From Ancylobacter sp. IITR112 (GTDB taxonomy: Bacteria > Pseudomonadota > Alphaproteobacteria > Rhizobiales > Xanthobacteraceae), in contig NZ_JBGCUS010000001.1 of assembly GCF_041415945.1 (NCBI RefSeq), forward strand, positions 2,046,001 to 2,110,000: DNA of 64,000 bases, written 5' to 3'. How positions within the stretch are numbered: position 1 is the stretch's first letter; the number at the start of each line of letters is the position of its first letter. Made by a program: the position numbers and the translations under genes. Positions 48,701 through 59,300 of the stretch are shown here, piece by piece. The notes under the pieces are model-generated. The model worked only from the letters and a program-made list of their open reading frames with translations. It made no database searches and had not been told where the DNA came from.

Positions 48701-51700
48701 GCTTCGCCGTGTTCCAGGGCACGGCCGGAACGGTGACGGTGGACAATAGCGATGGCGCGGTCAGCGCCATTGGCCTGCAGTTCGTCACCTCGAACTATGT
48801 GGTGACGGGCGGCGCACTGACTCTGACCGGCTCCACCCCGGCGAAGATCCGCGTCGGCGACGGCACGGCGACCGGCGCGACGACAGTGGCGACCATCGCC
48901 AGCGAACTCGCCGGCTCGGCCGGGCTGGAGAAGACCGATTACGGCACGCTGATCCTGTCCGGGACGAACAGCTATACCGGCGGCACGACGTTCACCGCCG
49001 GCACGCTGCAGATCAGCGCCGATGCCAATCTCGGCGATGGCTCCGGCGGCCTCACCTTCAATGGCGGCACGCTGGCCACCACGGCGAGTTTCACCAGCGC
49101 CCGCACCGTGGCGCTCGCCAGCACCGGCACGGTGAACACGGCCGACGCGACCACGCTCACCCTCTCCGGCGTGATTTCCGGCGACGGCACGCTCACCAAG
49201 TCCGGCACCGGCACGCTGATCCTTTCCGGCGCCAACACCTTTACCGGGACGATGTCGGTTGCCGCCGGCTCGCTCGAGCTGAGCGGCGGCGCCGCGCTTG
49301 CCGACAGCGCCCGCCTTGCCATCGAGACCGGCGCGACCGCGTCGCTCGACGCCGACGAGACGCTGGGTTCGCTCACCGGCACCGGCACGCTGGCCCTCGG
49401 CAGCCACGCCCTCACTCTGGGCGGCACCGACGAGAGCTTCACCTTTGGCGGCGCCCTCTCCGGCACCGGCAGCGTGACCAAGACCGGCACCGGCACGTTC
49501 ACCCTTGCCGGCACGAGCGGCGGCACCGGCCCGCTGAACGTCACCGCCGGCGCGCTCAACCTCACCGGCAGCTTCGCTGGCGGCGCGGTGGTGAGCAGCG
49601 GGGCGACCCTCCAGGGCACCGGCACGCTGGGCGGCACCGCGCAGGTGCAGAATGGCGGCACGCTTTCCGGCGTGCAGGGCGACAGCTTCACCCTTGGCGG
49701 GCTGGTACTCTCTTCCGGCTCCACGGTCGATATAACGCTCGGTACCAGTGCCGGGGTGTTCGATGTCGCCGGCGACGTGACGCTCGACGGCACGCTGGAT
49801 GTGACGCAGGCGGCGGGTTTCGGCACCGGCCTCTACACCATCATCAGCTATTCCGGCAGCCTGACGAATAACGGCATCGAACTGGTGCCGCTCACCGGCG
49901 GCTATGTCGGCGAGGTGCAGACCTCGGCGCCGGGGCAGGTCAACCTGCTCGTCGACGGCACGGTTTCCACCATCCAGTTCTGGAACGGCAACACCACCTC
50001 CGCGTCGGGCACGGTGGCGGGCGGCAGCGGCACCTGGACAGCGGGCAACACCACCAACTGGACCAACAGCACCGGCACCACCGCCCAGGCGTGGAATGGC
50101 GGTTTCGCGCTGTTCGAAGGCGCGGCCGGGACGGTGACGATCGACACCGGCGCCGGGGCGATCAGCCCGACCGGCATGCAGTTCGTCACCTCGGGCTATG
50201 AGGTGACGGGCGGCGCCCTCACCCTCGCCGGCAGTACGCCGGTGAAGATCCGCGTCGGCTCGGGCGCGGCGAGCGACGCGACGCTTGTGACGACGATTTC
50301 CAGCGCCATCGTCGGCACCGGCGGGCTGGAAAAGACCGATTACGGCACGCTGATCCTCACCGGGACCAACAGCTATAGCGGCGGCACCACGCTCTCGACC
50401 GGCACGCTGCAGGTCAGCGCCGACGCCAATCTGGGCGATGCGGCGGGCGTGCTGATCCTCAATGGCGGCACGCTGGAGACCACGACCAGCTTCACCTCGG
50501 CGCGCAATGTGACGCTCGCCAGCACCGGCGCGCTGGACCCGGCCGCCGGCACCACTCTCACCCTCTCCGGCGTGATCTCCGGCACCGGCGCGCTCACCAA
50601 GACCGGCACCGGCACGCTGGTCCTGACCGGCGCCAATACCTATACCGGCGTCACCACCATCGCTGGCGGCATCCTGCAGATCGGCAATGGGGGCACGGCG
50701 GGCTCGCTCACCGGCAATATCGTCAACGACGCGACGCTCATCTTCGACCGCTCCGACAGCCTCACCTATGCCGGGGCGATCACCGGCACGGGCAGCCTGG
50801 TCAAGACCGGCACCGGCACGCTGATTCTGAGCGGCAGCAGCGATTTCTCCGGCGGCACGACGATTTCGGCCGGGCGGCTGGAGATCGGCGACGGCATCAG
50901 CGGCTCCCTCACCGGCACTATCGTCAACAACGCCCAGCTGGCGGTGAACGTCACCGGCACCACCACCTTCGCGGGCGATATTTCCGGCACCGGCAGCTTC
51001 GAGAAGACGGGCAGTGGCGATTACATCCTGACCGGAACGAACACGTTCACGGGCGTCACGACGGTTACCGAGGGTCGGCTGATCATCGGCGATGGCGTCA
51101 GCGGTAGTCTGACAGGAGATGCCGTCGTCGCCGCCAACATGACGCTGAATTTCGACCGCGATGACGACTTCACCTATGCCGGCAACATCACCGGCCGCGG
51201 AGAGGTGGGCAAGCTCGGCAGCGGCACGATGATCCTGACCGGCACTTCTTTTGCCGGGGCGCTCGCGATCCGCGAAGGCACGGTGCAGATCGGCGACGGC
51301 GGCACGACCGGGGATGCCGGCTGGATCCGCCTCGCCTACGGCACCAAGGTGGTGTTCAACCGCTCCGATACCTTTACGTTCACCGGTCCCATCGGGACAT
51401 TGGGCACGCTTCCGACCGAACCGTCTGTGATCCAGAACGGCACCGGCACGCTCATTCTCGCCTATCCCGGCAACAACGATTACGGCGGCGGCACTGGACT
51501 TTATGCCGGCACGATCCAGGTCTCCCGAGACACGCTTCTCGGTAATCTGAGCGGCGGGCTGTTCTTCAATGGCGGACGACTGGCGACCACGGCCAGTTTT
51601 TCCACCGCCCGCGCGCTCACCTTCACCGGCACCGGCACGCTCGCCCCGAACAGCGGCACGACGCTGACCGCCACCGGCAACAGCTCGGGCGCCGGCAAAT

Positions 51701-54700
51701 TGGTGATGGGCGGCGCCGGCACGCTGATCCTGACCGGGACCAACGCGCATACGGGCGGCACGGAAGTGGCTTCCGGCACGCTGCAGGTGGCGAGCGACAG
51801 CAATCTCGGCGCGGCGACGGGTGTTCTCACCCTCTCCGGCGGCACGCTGGCGACGACGGCGAGCTTCGCGGCCACCCGCGACGTGGCACTCACGGGCGCG
51901 AGCACGCTCAACACCGCCACCTCGACCACGCTCACCCTTTCCGGCGCGATTTCCGGCAGCGGCACGCTCACCAAGACGGGCGCCGGCACGCTCGCCCTCT
52001 CGGGCAGCAACAGCTCGACCGCCGCGACCACGGTCTCCGCCGGCACGCTTGCCGTGAGCGGGGGCAATGCGCTGTCGGATACCGCCCTTCTCACCATCGC
52101 CAGCGGAGCGAGCGTCACGCTCGACGCGGACGAGGCGATCGGCTCCCTCGCCGGCGGCGGCACCTTCGCGCTGGGCAGCGCGAGCCTGACGGTGGGCGGC
52201 GACAACAGCAGCACCACCTTCTCCGGCGTCATCTCCGGCTCCGGCGGCCTGACCAAGACCGGCACCGGCACGCTCACTCTGTCGGGCGCCAACAGCTATA
52301 GCGGCAGCACGACGGTATCGGCCGGCACGCTGGTGCTGACCGGGAGCGTCGGCACGGTGCAGGTGGCCGACGGGGCCACCCTGGCGGGCGTTCAGGCGGC
52401 CGGCACCACCATGACCGGGCTCACGCTTTCCGAAACCAGCACGCTCAACGTGACGCTGGGCACGCCCGCCGCCGGCGTGGTGTTCACCGTCAATGGCGAC
52501 GTGACGCTGGACGGCACGCTGAATGTGACCGAGGCGGCCGGTTTCGGCACCGGCGTCTACACCTTCATCAGCTACACCGGCAGCCTTACCAATAACGGCA
52601 TGGATGTGACGCCGCTCGGCGGCACGCTCACCGGCACGCTGCAGACCACGGTGCCGGGCAAGGTCAACCTCATCGTCGACGGCTCGGACCCGACGATCCA
52701 GTACTGGAACGGCACCACCACCTCCGCCACCGGGGAGGTGGTCGGCGGCGACGGCACCTGGACGGCCGACAGCGACGAGACCAACTGGACCAACGGCCTC
52801 GGCACCATCGCCCGAAGCTGGGACGGCAAGTTCGCGATTTTCGCCGGCACCGCCGGCACGGTGACGGTCGACACCAGCGCCGGCGCGGTGAACACCACCG
52901 GCATGCAGTTCGTCACCTCCGGCTATGTGGTGTCGGGCGGAACCATCACGCTCGCTGACAGCGGGCCGACCGCGATCCGCGTCGGCACCGGCGTGGAGGC
53001 GGGCGCCAGCACGGTCGCGACCATTTCCAGCACCATCGCCGGCAGCGGCGGGCTGGAAAAGACCGATTACGGCACGCTGATCCTCTCCGGGACCAACATT
53101 TATACCGGCGGCACCACGGTCTCGACGGGCACGCTGTCGGTCGGCGCCGACGCCAATCTCGGCGACGCGGCCGGCGGCCTCATCCTTGCCGGCGGCACGC
53201 TGGCGACGACGGCGACGTTCAGTTCCGCCCGTGCGGTCAGCTTCAGCGGCGCGTCTGCGATTGCCCCGGCCACCGGCACCACGCTCACTTTGTCCAGCGC
53301 GATTTCCGGCACCGGCACGCTCACCTCATCCGGCGCGGGCACGCTCACCCTCTCCGGCGTGGTCTCCGGCGCCGGCGCGCTGGCGCAGACCGGCACCGGC
53401 ACGCTGATCCTTTCCGGCACCAACACCTATAGCGGCGGCACGACGATCTCCGCTGGCACGCTGCAGGTCGCCGCCGACGCCAATCTCGGCGCAGCAGGCG
53501 CGCTCACCTTCACCGGCGGCACGCTGGCGACGACGGCGACCTTCTCTTCCAGCCGCGCGATCACGCTGACCGGCAATGGCAGCATTGCCCCGGCCAGCAG
53601 CACCACGCTCACCCTCTCCGGTGTCGTTTCCGGCACCGGCAGCCTTACCAAAACCGGCGCCGGCACGCTGGTGCTGTCCGGCAGCAACACCTATTCCGGC
53701 GGCACATCCGTGACCGGCGGCACGCTGCAGATTTCGTCCAACGCCAATCTTGGCAATACGGCGAGTAGTCTCACCCTCTCAAACGCCACGCTGACAGGGA
53801 CCGGCACCTTCACGGTGGCCCGGTCCGTCACGCTCATCGGCGCGAACACCATCAGCGCCATTTCCGGCGAAGTCACCCTCAGCGGCACGATCTCCGGCAC
53901 GGGAGGACTGAACGCCAGCGCCCCCGGGCGCCTGGTTCTCACAGGCACCAACACCTATACGGGCGGAACCACCGCAAGCTGGGGCGCATTGCGGATTTCC
54001 TCCGATGCCAATCTGGGCGATGTCTCCGGCGGTATCACCTTGGCCGGCGGTAGCCTGGAAGTGTGGGGCACCTTCAGTTCCGCGCGCGCGGTCGCGTTGA
54101 CCAGCAACTCAACGATCAACACGAATACGGGCGTCACGCTCACCCTCACCGGCGTGGTCTCCGGCAGCAGCCAGCTCACCAAGCGTGGAAACGGAACGCT
54201 CGTCCTCACCGGTGCCAACACCCTGTCCGGCACCATCAACGTATCGGAAGGAACGCTGCAGGTCGGCGACGCTGCCAATTTCGGCACCAGCAGCCTCCTG
54301 GTCCTCTCAACCGGCACACTTGCGACGACGGGAACCATCAGCACCAGCCGTCAGGTGGCGCTGAACACCCATGGCACGTTCGATGTTGCCGGCGGGACCA
54401 CCCTCACGCTGTCCGGGCAGATCTGGAACGGCGGCACGCTGATCAAGACCGGGACCGGCACGCTGGTGCTGACGGGGGCGAGCAACACCTATTACGGCGG
54501 CACGACGATTTCGGCCGGCACGGTTCAGGTCTCGGCCGACAGAAATCTCGGCGAGGGAGGCGTGCTCATCACCTTCAATGGCGGCACGCTGGCCACCACG
54601 GCCACCTTCAGCTCTTCCCGCGCGATCACACTTGCCGGCACCGGCACGATCAACACGGCCGCCAGCACCACGCTGACGCTGGCCGGGGTGATTTCCAGCA

Positions 54701-55938
54701 CCGGCGCGCTGGTGAAGGAGGGCAGCGGCACGCTGGTGCTCTCGGGCACCAGCACCTACACCGGCGGCACCCAGTTGAACGCCGGCACGCTCCAGGTCGC
54801 TACCGACTCGAATCTCGGCGGCACGGGCGGGCTCACTTTCAATGGCGGCACGCTGAAGACCACCGGCAGTTTCACCGCCGCCCGCAACCTGACCCTGACC
54901 GCCAACGGTACGATCACCCCCGACAGCGGCACAACGCTGACCGTGACCGGCGACAGCTCCGGCGCCGGGCAACTGATCATGAACGGCGCCGGCACGCTGG
55001 TGCTCTCCGGCACCAATGCGCACACCGGCGGCACGTCGGTGTCCACGGGCACGCTGCAGGTGGCGTCCGATGCCAATATCGGCGCGGCGTCCGGCGTGCT
55101 CACCCTCAACGCCGCCACGCTGGCGACGACGGGGACGTTCGCCGCCACACGCGATGTGACGCTAGCCGGCAACGGCACGTTCAACACCGCCGACTCGACG
55201 ACGCTGAGCCTCTCCGGCGTCATCTCCGGCTCCGCCGCCCTCATCAAGACCGGCAGCGGCACGCTCGCCCTTTCCGGCACCAACACTTTCACCGACGGCA
55301 CCACGGTGTCGGCCGGCACGCTGGCGCTGAGCGGCGGCGCCTCGCTGTCCGATAGCGCCCTGCTCTCCATTGCCGCGGACGCCAGCGTCACGCTCGGCGA
55401 TGACGAGACCGTCGGCTCGCTGGCCGGCGCCGGCAGCCTTTCGCTCGGCAGCAACACGCTCACCACCGGCGGAGACGCCAGCAGCAGCACCTTCTCCGGC
55501 GTCATCTCCGGCTCCGGCGGCCTGACCAAGACCGGCGCCGGCACGTTCACCCTCTCGGGCGCGAACAGCTACACGGGCGCCACGACGGTCTCCGCCGGCA
55601 CGCTGACGCTGACCGGCAGCGTCGGCGGCACGGTGCAGGTGGCCAATGGCGCCACGCTCGCGGGCGTGCAGGGTGCCGGCACGACCATGACCGGGCTGAC
55701 GCTCTCCTCGTCCAGCACGCTCGACGTGACGCTCGGCGCCCTCGCGGCCGGCGGGGTGTTCACCGTCAATGGCGATGTGACGCTGGACGGCACGCTGAAC
55801 GTGACGCAGGCGGCGGGCTTCGGCACCGGCGTCTATACCTTCATCAGCTATACCGGCGACCTCACCGACAACGGCATCGTTCTGACATCGCTCGGCGGCA
55901 CGCTCACCGGCACGGTGCAGACCTCGGTGCCGGGCTAG
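45754..55938 (+). CDS. giant autotransporter-type beta-repeat surface protein, first part up to an in-frame TAG
   Basis: A 3,394-codon frame from a TTG start (TTGGCTGGCTTG; other TTGs follow). Residues 1-33 form a signal peptide (LLKARAARLCAGVAALSMMG, cleavage near ARA). Residues about 34-430 are short GTGTxNxSGG-type beta units. From about 485 come arrays of ~88-residue PATR repeats: [40 protein letters not shown]. The mature part is dominated by Gly, Thr, Ser; I noticed no cysteine after the signal. Four ~245-codon modules with WNGxTT...TWTA..TNWTNG interrupt the arrays. The repeats predict a long beta-helical passenger secreted to the cell surface. The frame ends at TAG 55936-55938, inside the fourth module, but the same frame continues open to the window end, so this is probably one interrupted gene. 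Confidence 0.8.
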   Translation: MAGLLKARAARLCAGVAALSMMGQVGALDAARADTVTVTTQDAFTAAVDSAINSGQPDTIIANSQGEGGNGGPFVAGADWILPNPNYLLSITFDTTPFKIGTAAGDATLTLRSGASINIDTTSGSSDGRIEIGDGGTGTLNIDGGTLQVNLADSSTAPTTSVGRIWVGGGSSNTTGGTGFLNITSGELLYTASEGSLNYGGLAVGRGGGVTGTVNQSGGTVRFNSAGSLDLGTQGGTGTYNLTGNAVFSASQGGMTAYIGSRTSGAAGSGTASIGTLVVADNAQFSITTGNFTGGQLYVGDSKGVGTITQDGAGSQVTLSLQNPIRFGSDLSNYGTGGTGTYNLSAGTLNVGNVGGSAQIIFGASAGGTGTFNISGGSANIATTLVLASVAGSTGTVNMTGGTLTLSGSSYLSFGSGTGTFNLDGGTLVVGGTNGIRGAGTFNFGSGTLRVSSALTTSNAMVLKSGAAATIDTNGSTAALSGIVSGDGALAKTGDGTLTLSGTNTYTGGTTISGGTLSVSADNNLGDASGGLTLDDGTLATTADVTSARTVTLTGAGTFSSSASTTLILSGTISGDGGLTKAGDGTLSLTGANSYTGATTVSAGTLALSGGASLSDTASLTIEDGASVSLGDDETIGSLAGAGSLDLGSYILTSGGDDTDSTFSGDISGTGGLTKTGSGTLSLSGTNSYTGATTVSAGTLALSGGASLSDTASLTIDAGATVLLAANETVGSLAGAGTLSLGTSTLTAGGDNTDSTFSGDISGTGGLTKTGTGTLTLAGNSGSATGVLTIAAGTVEVTAFTATSVLVQSGGTLKGTGSIGTLSNSVVVSSGGTLQGTQGAGLDILRNLTLESGTQVNVTLGDVAVGGVFSVGNQLTLDGTLNVTEAAGFGTGVYNIFTYKGLLIDNGMEVSALSDGLSGTIQTSVPQKVNLVVDGVDATIRFWNGSTTESTDTVEGGAGTWTAGGTTNWTNGLGNIALAWNSGFAVFQGTAGTVTVDNSDGAVSAIGLQFVTSNYVVTGGALTLTGSTPAKIRVGDGTATGATTVATIASELAGSAGLEKTDYGTLILSGTNSYTGGTTFTAGTLQISADANLGDGSGGLTFNGGTLATTASFTSARTVALASTGTVNTADATTLTLSGVISGDGTLTKSGTGTLILSGANTFTGTMSVAAGSLELSGGAALADSARLAIETGATASLDADETLGSLTGTGTLALGSHALTLGGTDESFTFGGALSGTGSVTKTGTGTFTLAGTSGGTGPLNVTAGALNLTGSFAGGAVVSSGATLQGTGTLGGTAQVQNGGTLSGVQGDSFTLGGLVLSSGSTVDITLGTSAGVFDVAGDVTLDGTLDVTQAAGFGTGLYTIISYSGSLTNNGIELVPLTGGYVGEVQTSAPGQVNLLVDGTVSTIQFWNGNTTSASGTVAGGSGTWTAGNTTNWTNSTGTTAQAWNGGFALFEGAAGTVTIDTGAGAISPTGMQFVTSGYEVTGGALTLAGSTPVKIRVGSGAASDATLVTTISSAIVGTGGLEKTDYGTLILTGTNSYSGGTTLSTGTLQVSADANLGDAAGVLILNGGTLETTTSFTSARNVTLASTGALDPAAGTTLTLSGVISGTGALTKTGTGTLVLTGANTYTGVTTIAGGILQIGNGGTAGSLTGNIVNDATLIFDRSDSLTYAGAITGTGSLVKTGTGTLILSGSSDFSGGTTISAGRLEIGDGISGSLTGTIVNNAQLAVNVTGTTTFAGDISGTGSFEKTGSGDYILTGTNTFTGVTTVTEGRLIIGDGVSGSLTGDAVVAANMTLNFDRDDDFTYAGNITGRGEVGKLGSGTMILTGTSFAGALAIREGTVQIGDGGTTGDAGWIRLAYGTKVVFNRSDTFTFTGPIGTLGTLPTEPSVIQNGTGTLILAYPGNNDYGGGTGLYAGTIQVSRDTLLGNLSGGLFFNGGRLATTASFSTARALTFTGTGTLAPNSGTTLTATGNSSGAGKLVMGGAGTLILTGTNAHTGGTEVASGTLQVASDSNLGAATGVLTLSGGTLATTASFAATRDVALTGASTLNTATSTTLTLSGAISGSGTLTKTGAGTLALSGSNSSTAATTVSAGTLAVSGGNALSDTALLTIASGASVTLDADEAIGSLAGGGTFALGSASLTVGGDNSSTTFSGVISGSGGLTKTGTGTLTLSGANSYSGSTTVSAGTLVLTGSVGTVQVADGATLAGVQAAGTTMTGLTLSETSTLNVTLGTPAAGVVFTVNGDVTLDGTLNVTEAAGFGTGVYTFISYTGSLTNNGMDVTPLGGTLTGTLQTTVPGKVNLIVDGSDPTIQYWNGTTTSATGEVVGGDGTWTADSDETNWTNGLGTIARSWDGKFAIFAGTAGTVTVDTSAGAVNTTGMQFVTSGYVVSGGTITLADSGPTAIRVGTGVEAGASTVATISSTIAGSGGLEKTDYGTLILSGTNIYTGGTTVSTGTLSVGADANLGDAAGGLILAGGTLATTATFSSARAVSFSGASAIAPATGTTLTLSSAISGTGTLTSSGAGTLTLSGVVSGAGALAQTGTGTLILSGTNTYSGGTTISAGTLQVAADANLGAAGALTFTGGTLATTATFSSSRAITLTGNGSIAPASSTTLTLSGVVSGTGSLTKTGAGTLVLSGSNTYSGGTSVTGGTLQISSNANLGNTASSLTLSNATLTGTGTFTVARSVTLIGANTISAISGEVTLSGTISGTGGLNASAPGRLVLTGTNTYTGGTTASWGALRISSDANLGDVSGGITLAGGSLEVWGTFSSARAVALTSNSTINTNTGVTLTLTGVVSGSSQLTKRGNGTLVLTGANTLSGTINVSEGTLQVGDAANFGTSSLLVLSTGTLATTGTISTSRQVALNTHGTFDVAGGTTLTLSGQIWNGGTLIKTGTGTLVLTGASNTYYGGTTISAGTVQVSADRNLGEGGVLITFNGGTLATTATFSSSRAITLAGTGTINTAASTTLTLAGVISSTGALVKEGSGTLVLSGTSTYTGGTQLNAGTLQVATDSNLGGTGGLTFNGGTLKTTGSFTAARNLTLTANGTITPDSGTTLTVTGDSSGAGQLIMNGAGTLVLSGTNAHTGGTSVSTGTLQVASDANIGAASGVLTLNAATLATTGTFAATRDVTLAGNGTFNTADSTTLSLSGVISGSAALIKTGSGTLALSGTNTFTDGTTVSAGTLALSGGASLSDSALLSIAADASVTLGDDETVGSLAGAGSLSLGSNTLTTGGDASSSTFSGVISGSGGLTKTGAGTFTLSGANSYTGATTVSAGTLTLTGSVGGTVQVANGATLAGVQGAGTTMTGLTLSSSSTLDVTLGALAAGGVFTVNGDVTLDGTLNVTQAAGFGTGVYTFISYTGDLTDNGIVLTSLGGTLTGTVQTSVPG
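48241..48990 (+). repeat. spacer module copy 1 of the giant protein
   Basis: About 245 codons with [95 protein letters not shown] and [20 protein letters not shown]. It differs from the flanking PATR units. Confidence 0.8.
49651..50390 (+). repeat. spacer module copy 2 of the giant protein
   Basis: The same order of motifs as copy 1: [105 protein letters not shown]. The codon at the site of the later TAG is CAG (Gln). Confidence 0.8.
52374..53118 (+). repeat. spacer module copy 3 of the giant protein
   Basis: [113 protein letters not shown]. The codon at the TAG site is AAG (Lys). Confidence 0.8.
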
Positions 55939-56390
55939 GTGAATCTCGTCGTCGACGGCACCGACCCGACCATCCAGTACTGGAACGGCTCCACCACCGA
56001 CGCCACCGGGCAGGTCGTCGGTGGCGATGGCACCTGGACGGCGAGCAGCGGCAGCACCAACTGGACCAACGGCCTCGGCTCGGAAGCCTCGGCCTGGAAC
56101 GGCAACTACGCCATCTTCGCCGGCACCGCCGGCGCGGTGACGGTCGACACCACCGACGGCGCGGTGAACACCACCGGCATGCAGTTCGTCACCTCGGGCT
56201 ATGTGGTGTCGGGCGGGACGATCACCCTCACCGGAACCGCGCCGACCCCGATCCGCGTCGGCACGGGCGTCGTGTCGGGCGCCGGCACCGAGGCGACCAT
56301 CAGCAGCGTGCTGGCGGGATCGGCCGGGCTGGAGAAGACCGATTACGGCACGCTGACGCTGAGCGGCGCCAACACCTATACCGGCGGCAC
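55651..56390 (+). repeat. spacer module copy 4 of the giant protein, containing the TAG
   Basis: ATLAGVQGAG, LDGTLNVTQAAGFGTGVYTF, QTSVPG then [79 protein letters not shown]. It is closest to copy 3 over most of its length. Confidence 0.8.
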
Positions 56391-59300
56391 GCTCATCTCC
56401 GCCGGCACGCTCTCCGTCAGTGCCGACAATAATCTCGGCGGCACCGGCGACCTGACCTTCAACGGCGGCACGCTGGCGGTGACAGACACCTTCTCCACCG
56501 CCCGCAACGTGGCGCTCACCGGCAGCGCCACGATTTCGGCCGCTGCCGACAAGACGCTGACTCTCTCCGGCGTGATCTCCGGTTCCGGCTCGCTCACCAA
56601 GACCGGCGACGGCACGCTGGTGCTCTCCGCCTCCAACACCTACACCGGCGCCACCCTTGTCTCCGGCGGCACGCTGTCGATCAGCAGCAGCGCCGGTATC
56701 GCCAACACCAGCGGGCTGACCCTGAGCGGGGCGACGCTGGCGGTGACGGCGGGGCTGTCCAGCGACCGTGTGATCACGCTGGAGGGCAGCAGCACCGTCA
56801 GCACCGCCACCGGCACGACGTCCACCCTTTCCGGCGTCATTTCCGGCACCGGCAGCCTCACCAAGACCGGCGCCGGTACCCTGACGCTGACGGGCGCGAA
56901 TACCTATTCCGGCGCCACGACGGTGTCGGCGGGAACGCTGCGGATCGGCTCGTCGGCGAACGGCAGCATCCAGAGCGCCACCATCAGCGTCGCCAGCGGC
57001 GCGATACTCCAGTTCAACCGCACCGGGACGCTGACCTATGAGGGCGTGATCTCCGGCGCAGGCAGCCTGACCAAATCCGCCTCCGGTACGATCATCCTGA
57101 CCGGCGAGAACACTTATACCGGCGGCACGACGATCTCGACCGGCCGGCTGCAGATCGGCAATGGCGGCACCACCGGCAGTATCACCGGCAACGTCATCGT
57201 GGTTGACACGTTGGTGTTCAACCGCAGCGACAGCGTCATTTTTGCCGGCGCGATCTCCAGCAGCGGGAAGCTCACCCAATCCGGCACCGGAACGCTGATC
57301 CTCACCGGCACAAACACCTACACCGGTGCCACGACCGTCTCCTTCGGCACGCTGCAGATCGGCAATGGCGGCGAGACCGGCAGCATCACAAGCAACTCGG
57401 TTGCCGTCTCCAGCGGCGCGACCCTCGCCTTCAACCGCAGCAATGACCTCACCTATTCCGGCGTCGTCTCCGGTGCCGGCACGCTGCTCAAGAATGGCGA
57501 CGGGACGCTCACCCTGTCAGGCACCAACACCTATACCGGCGGCACCACGATCGCCGCCGGCACGTTGCAGGTCGCGGCCGACAACAATCTCGGCGGAACG
57601 GGCACGCTCACCTTCACCGGCGGCACGCTGGCGACGACGGCGACCTTCTCGTCCACCCGCGCCGTCACGCTCACCGGCACCGGCACGCTCTCGCCCGCGA
57701 CCGGCACGACGCTGACGCTCTCCGGCGTGGTCTCCGGCGCCGGCTCGCTCAGCAAGTCGGGCGGGGGCACGCTGGTGCTCAGCGGCACCAATACCTATAG
57801 CGGCGGCACCACCATTTCCGGCGGCGTGCTGCAGATCGCCACCGCGAACAATCTCGGCACCGGCGCCCTCACCATCGGCACCGGCACGCTGGCCACCTCC
57901 GCCACCCTGACCTATGGCAAAACCGTACTACTGTCCGGCAGCGCCTCGCTCAATGCCTTCTCCGGCACGACGCTCACTATGTCCGGGGTCGTCTCCGGCA
58001 CCGGCTCGCTCAACATGTCGGGCGCGGGAACGCTGGTCCTCGCCGGCACCAACACCTATTCCGGCGGCACCATCCTCTCCGGCGGCGGCACCCTGCAGAT
58101 CTCCAGCGACGCCAATCTGGGCAACGCCACCGGCGGCGTCACCCTCGATGGCGGCACGCTGGCCATCACCGCGAATGTCACCTCCGCCCGCACGATCGCC
58201 GTGGTCGGCACCAGCACCCTCAATGCCGGTGCCGGCCTCACCCTGACCCTCACCGGCACCCTGTCCGGCACCGGCGCCTATTCCAAGACCGGCGCGGGCA
58301 CGCTCATCCTGGCCGGCGCCGACACCCATAGCGGCGGCACCACGGTTTCCGCCGGCACGCTGCAGGTGGGCGATGGCGGCACGTCCGGCAGCCTGGTCGG
58401 CGAGGTCACCCTTTCCAGCGGCACCTCTCTGGTCTTCAACCGCAGCGACGCCGCTACATTCGGCGGCGAGATCGGCGGCTCCGGCGCGCTCACCAAGGCG
58501 GGCAGCGGCACGCTGACGCTGAGCGGCACCAGCACCTATACCGGCGACACCACCATCGCCGCCGGCACGCTCTCGATCAGCGCCGACGAAAATCTCGGCG
58601 ATGCGTCGGGGGCGATCATCTTCACCGGCGGCACGCTCGCCACGACGCAGAGCTTCACCTCGGGCCGCCGTGCCGACTTCACCGCCGACGGCGTCTTCGC
58701 CGTGGCGGACGAGACGACGCTCACCCTCACCGGCCCCCTCGAAGGCGATGGCGCGCTCGTGGTGGCGGGCGCCGGCACGCTGGTGCTCACCAGCGAGAAC
58801 ACCTATCGGGGCGGCACCGAGCTGAACGCCGGCACGCTCTCGGTCAGCGACAACCTCAATCTCGGCGAGGAGTCGGGTGGGCTGACCTTCAATGGCGGCA
58901 CGCTCAAGACCACCGCGAGCTTCGAGACCGGCCGCGCCGTCACCCTCACCGGCGCCGGCACATTCAGCACCGATGCGGACACGACTCTCACCTTGTCGGG
59001 CGAAATTTCCGGCGAAGGCGGCCTGACCAAAACCGGCAGCGGCACGCTCATCCTGTCGGGCACCAACACCTATACCGGCGGCACCACCATCTCCTCCGGT
59101 ACGCTGTCGATCAGCGACGACGGCAAACTCGGCGCCACGACCGGCGGGCTGACCATGAAGGGCGGCACGCTGGCGGTCACAGAGAACGTCACCTCGAACC
59201 GTGCCGTGACGATGGCGTCCTCCGGCGGCTTCTCTGTCGCCAGCGACAAGACGCTGACGCTGAACGGTACCATCTCCGGCACCGGCTACATCACGAAGGT

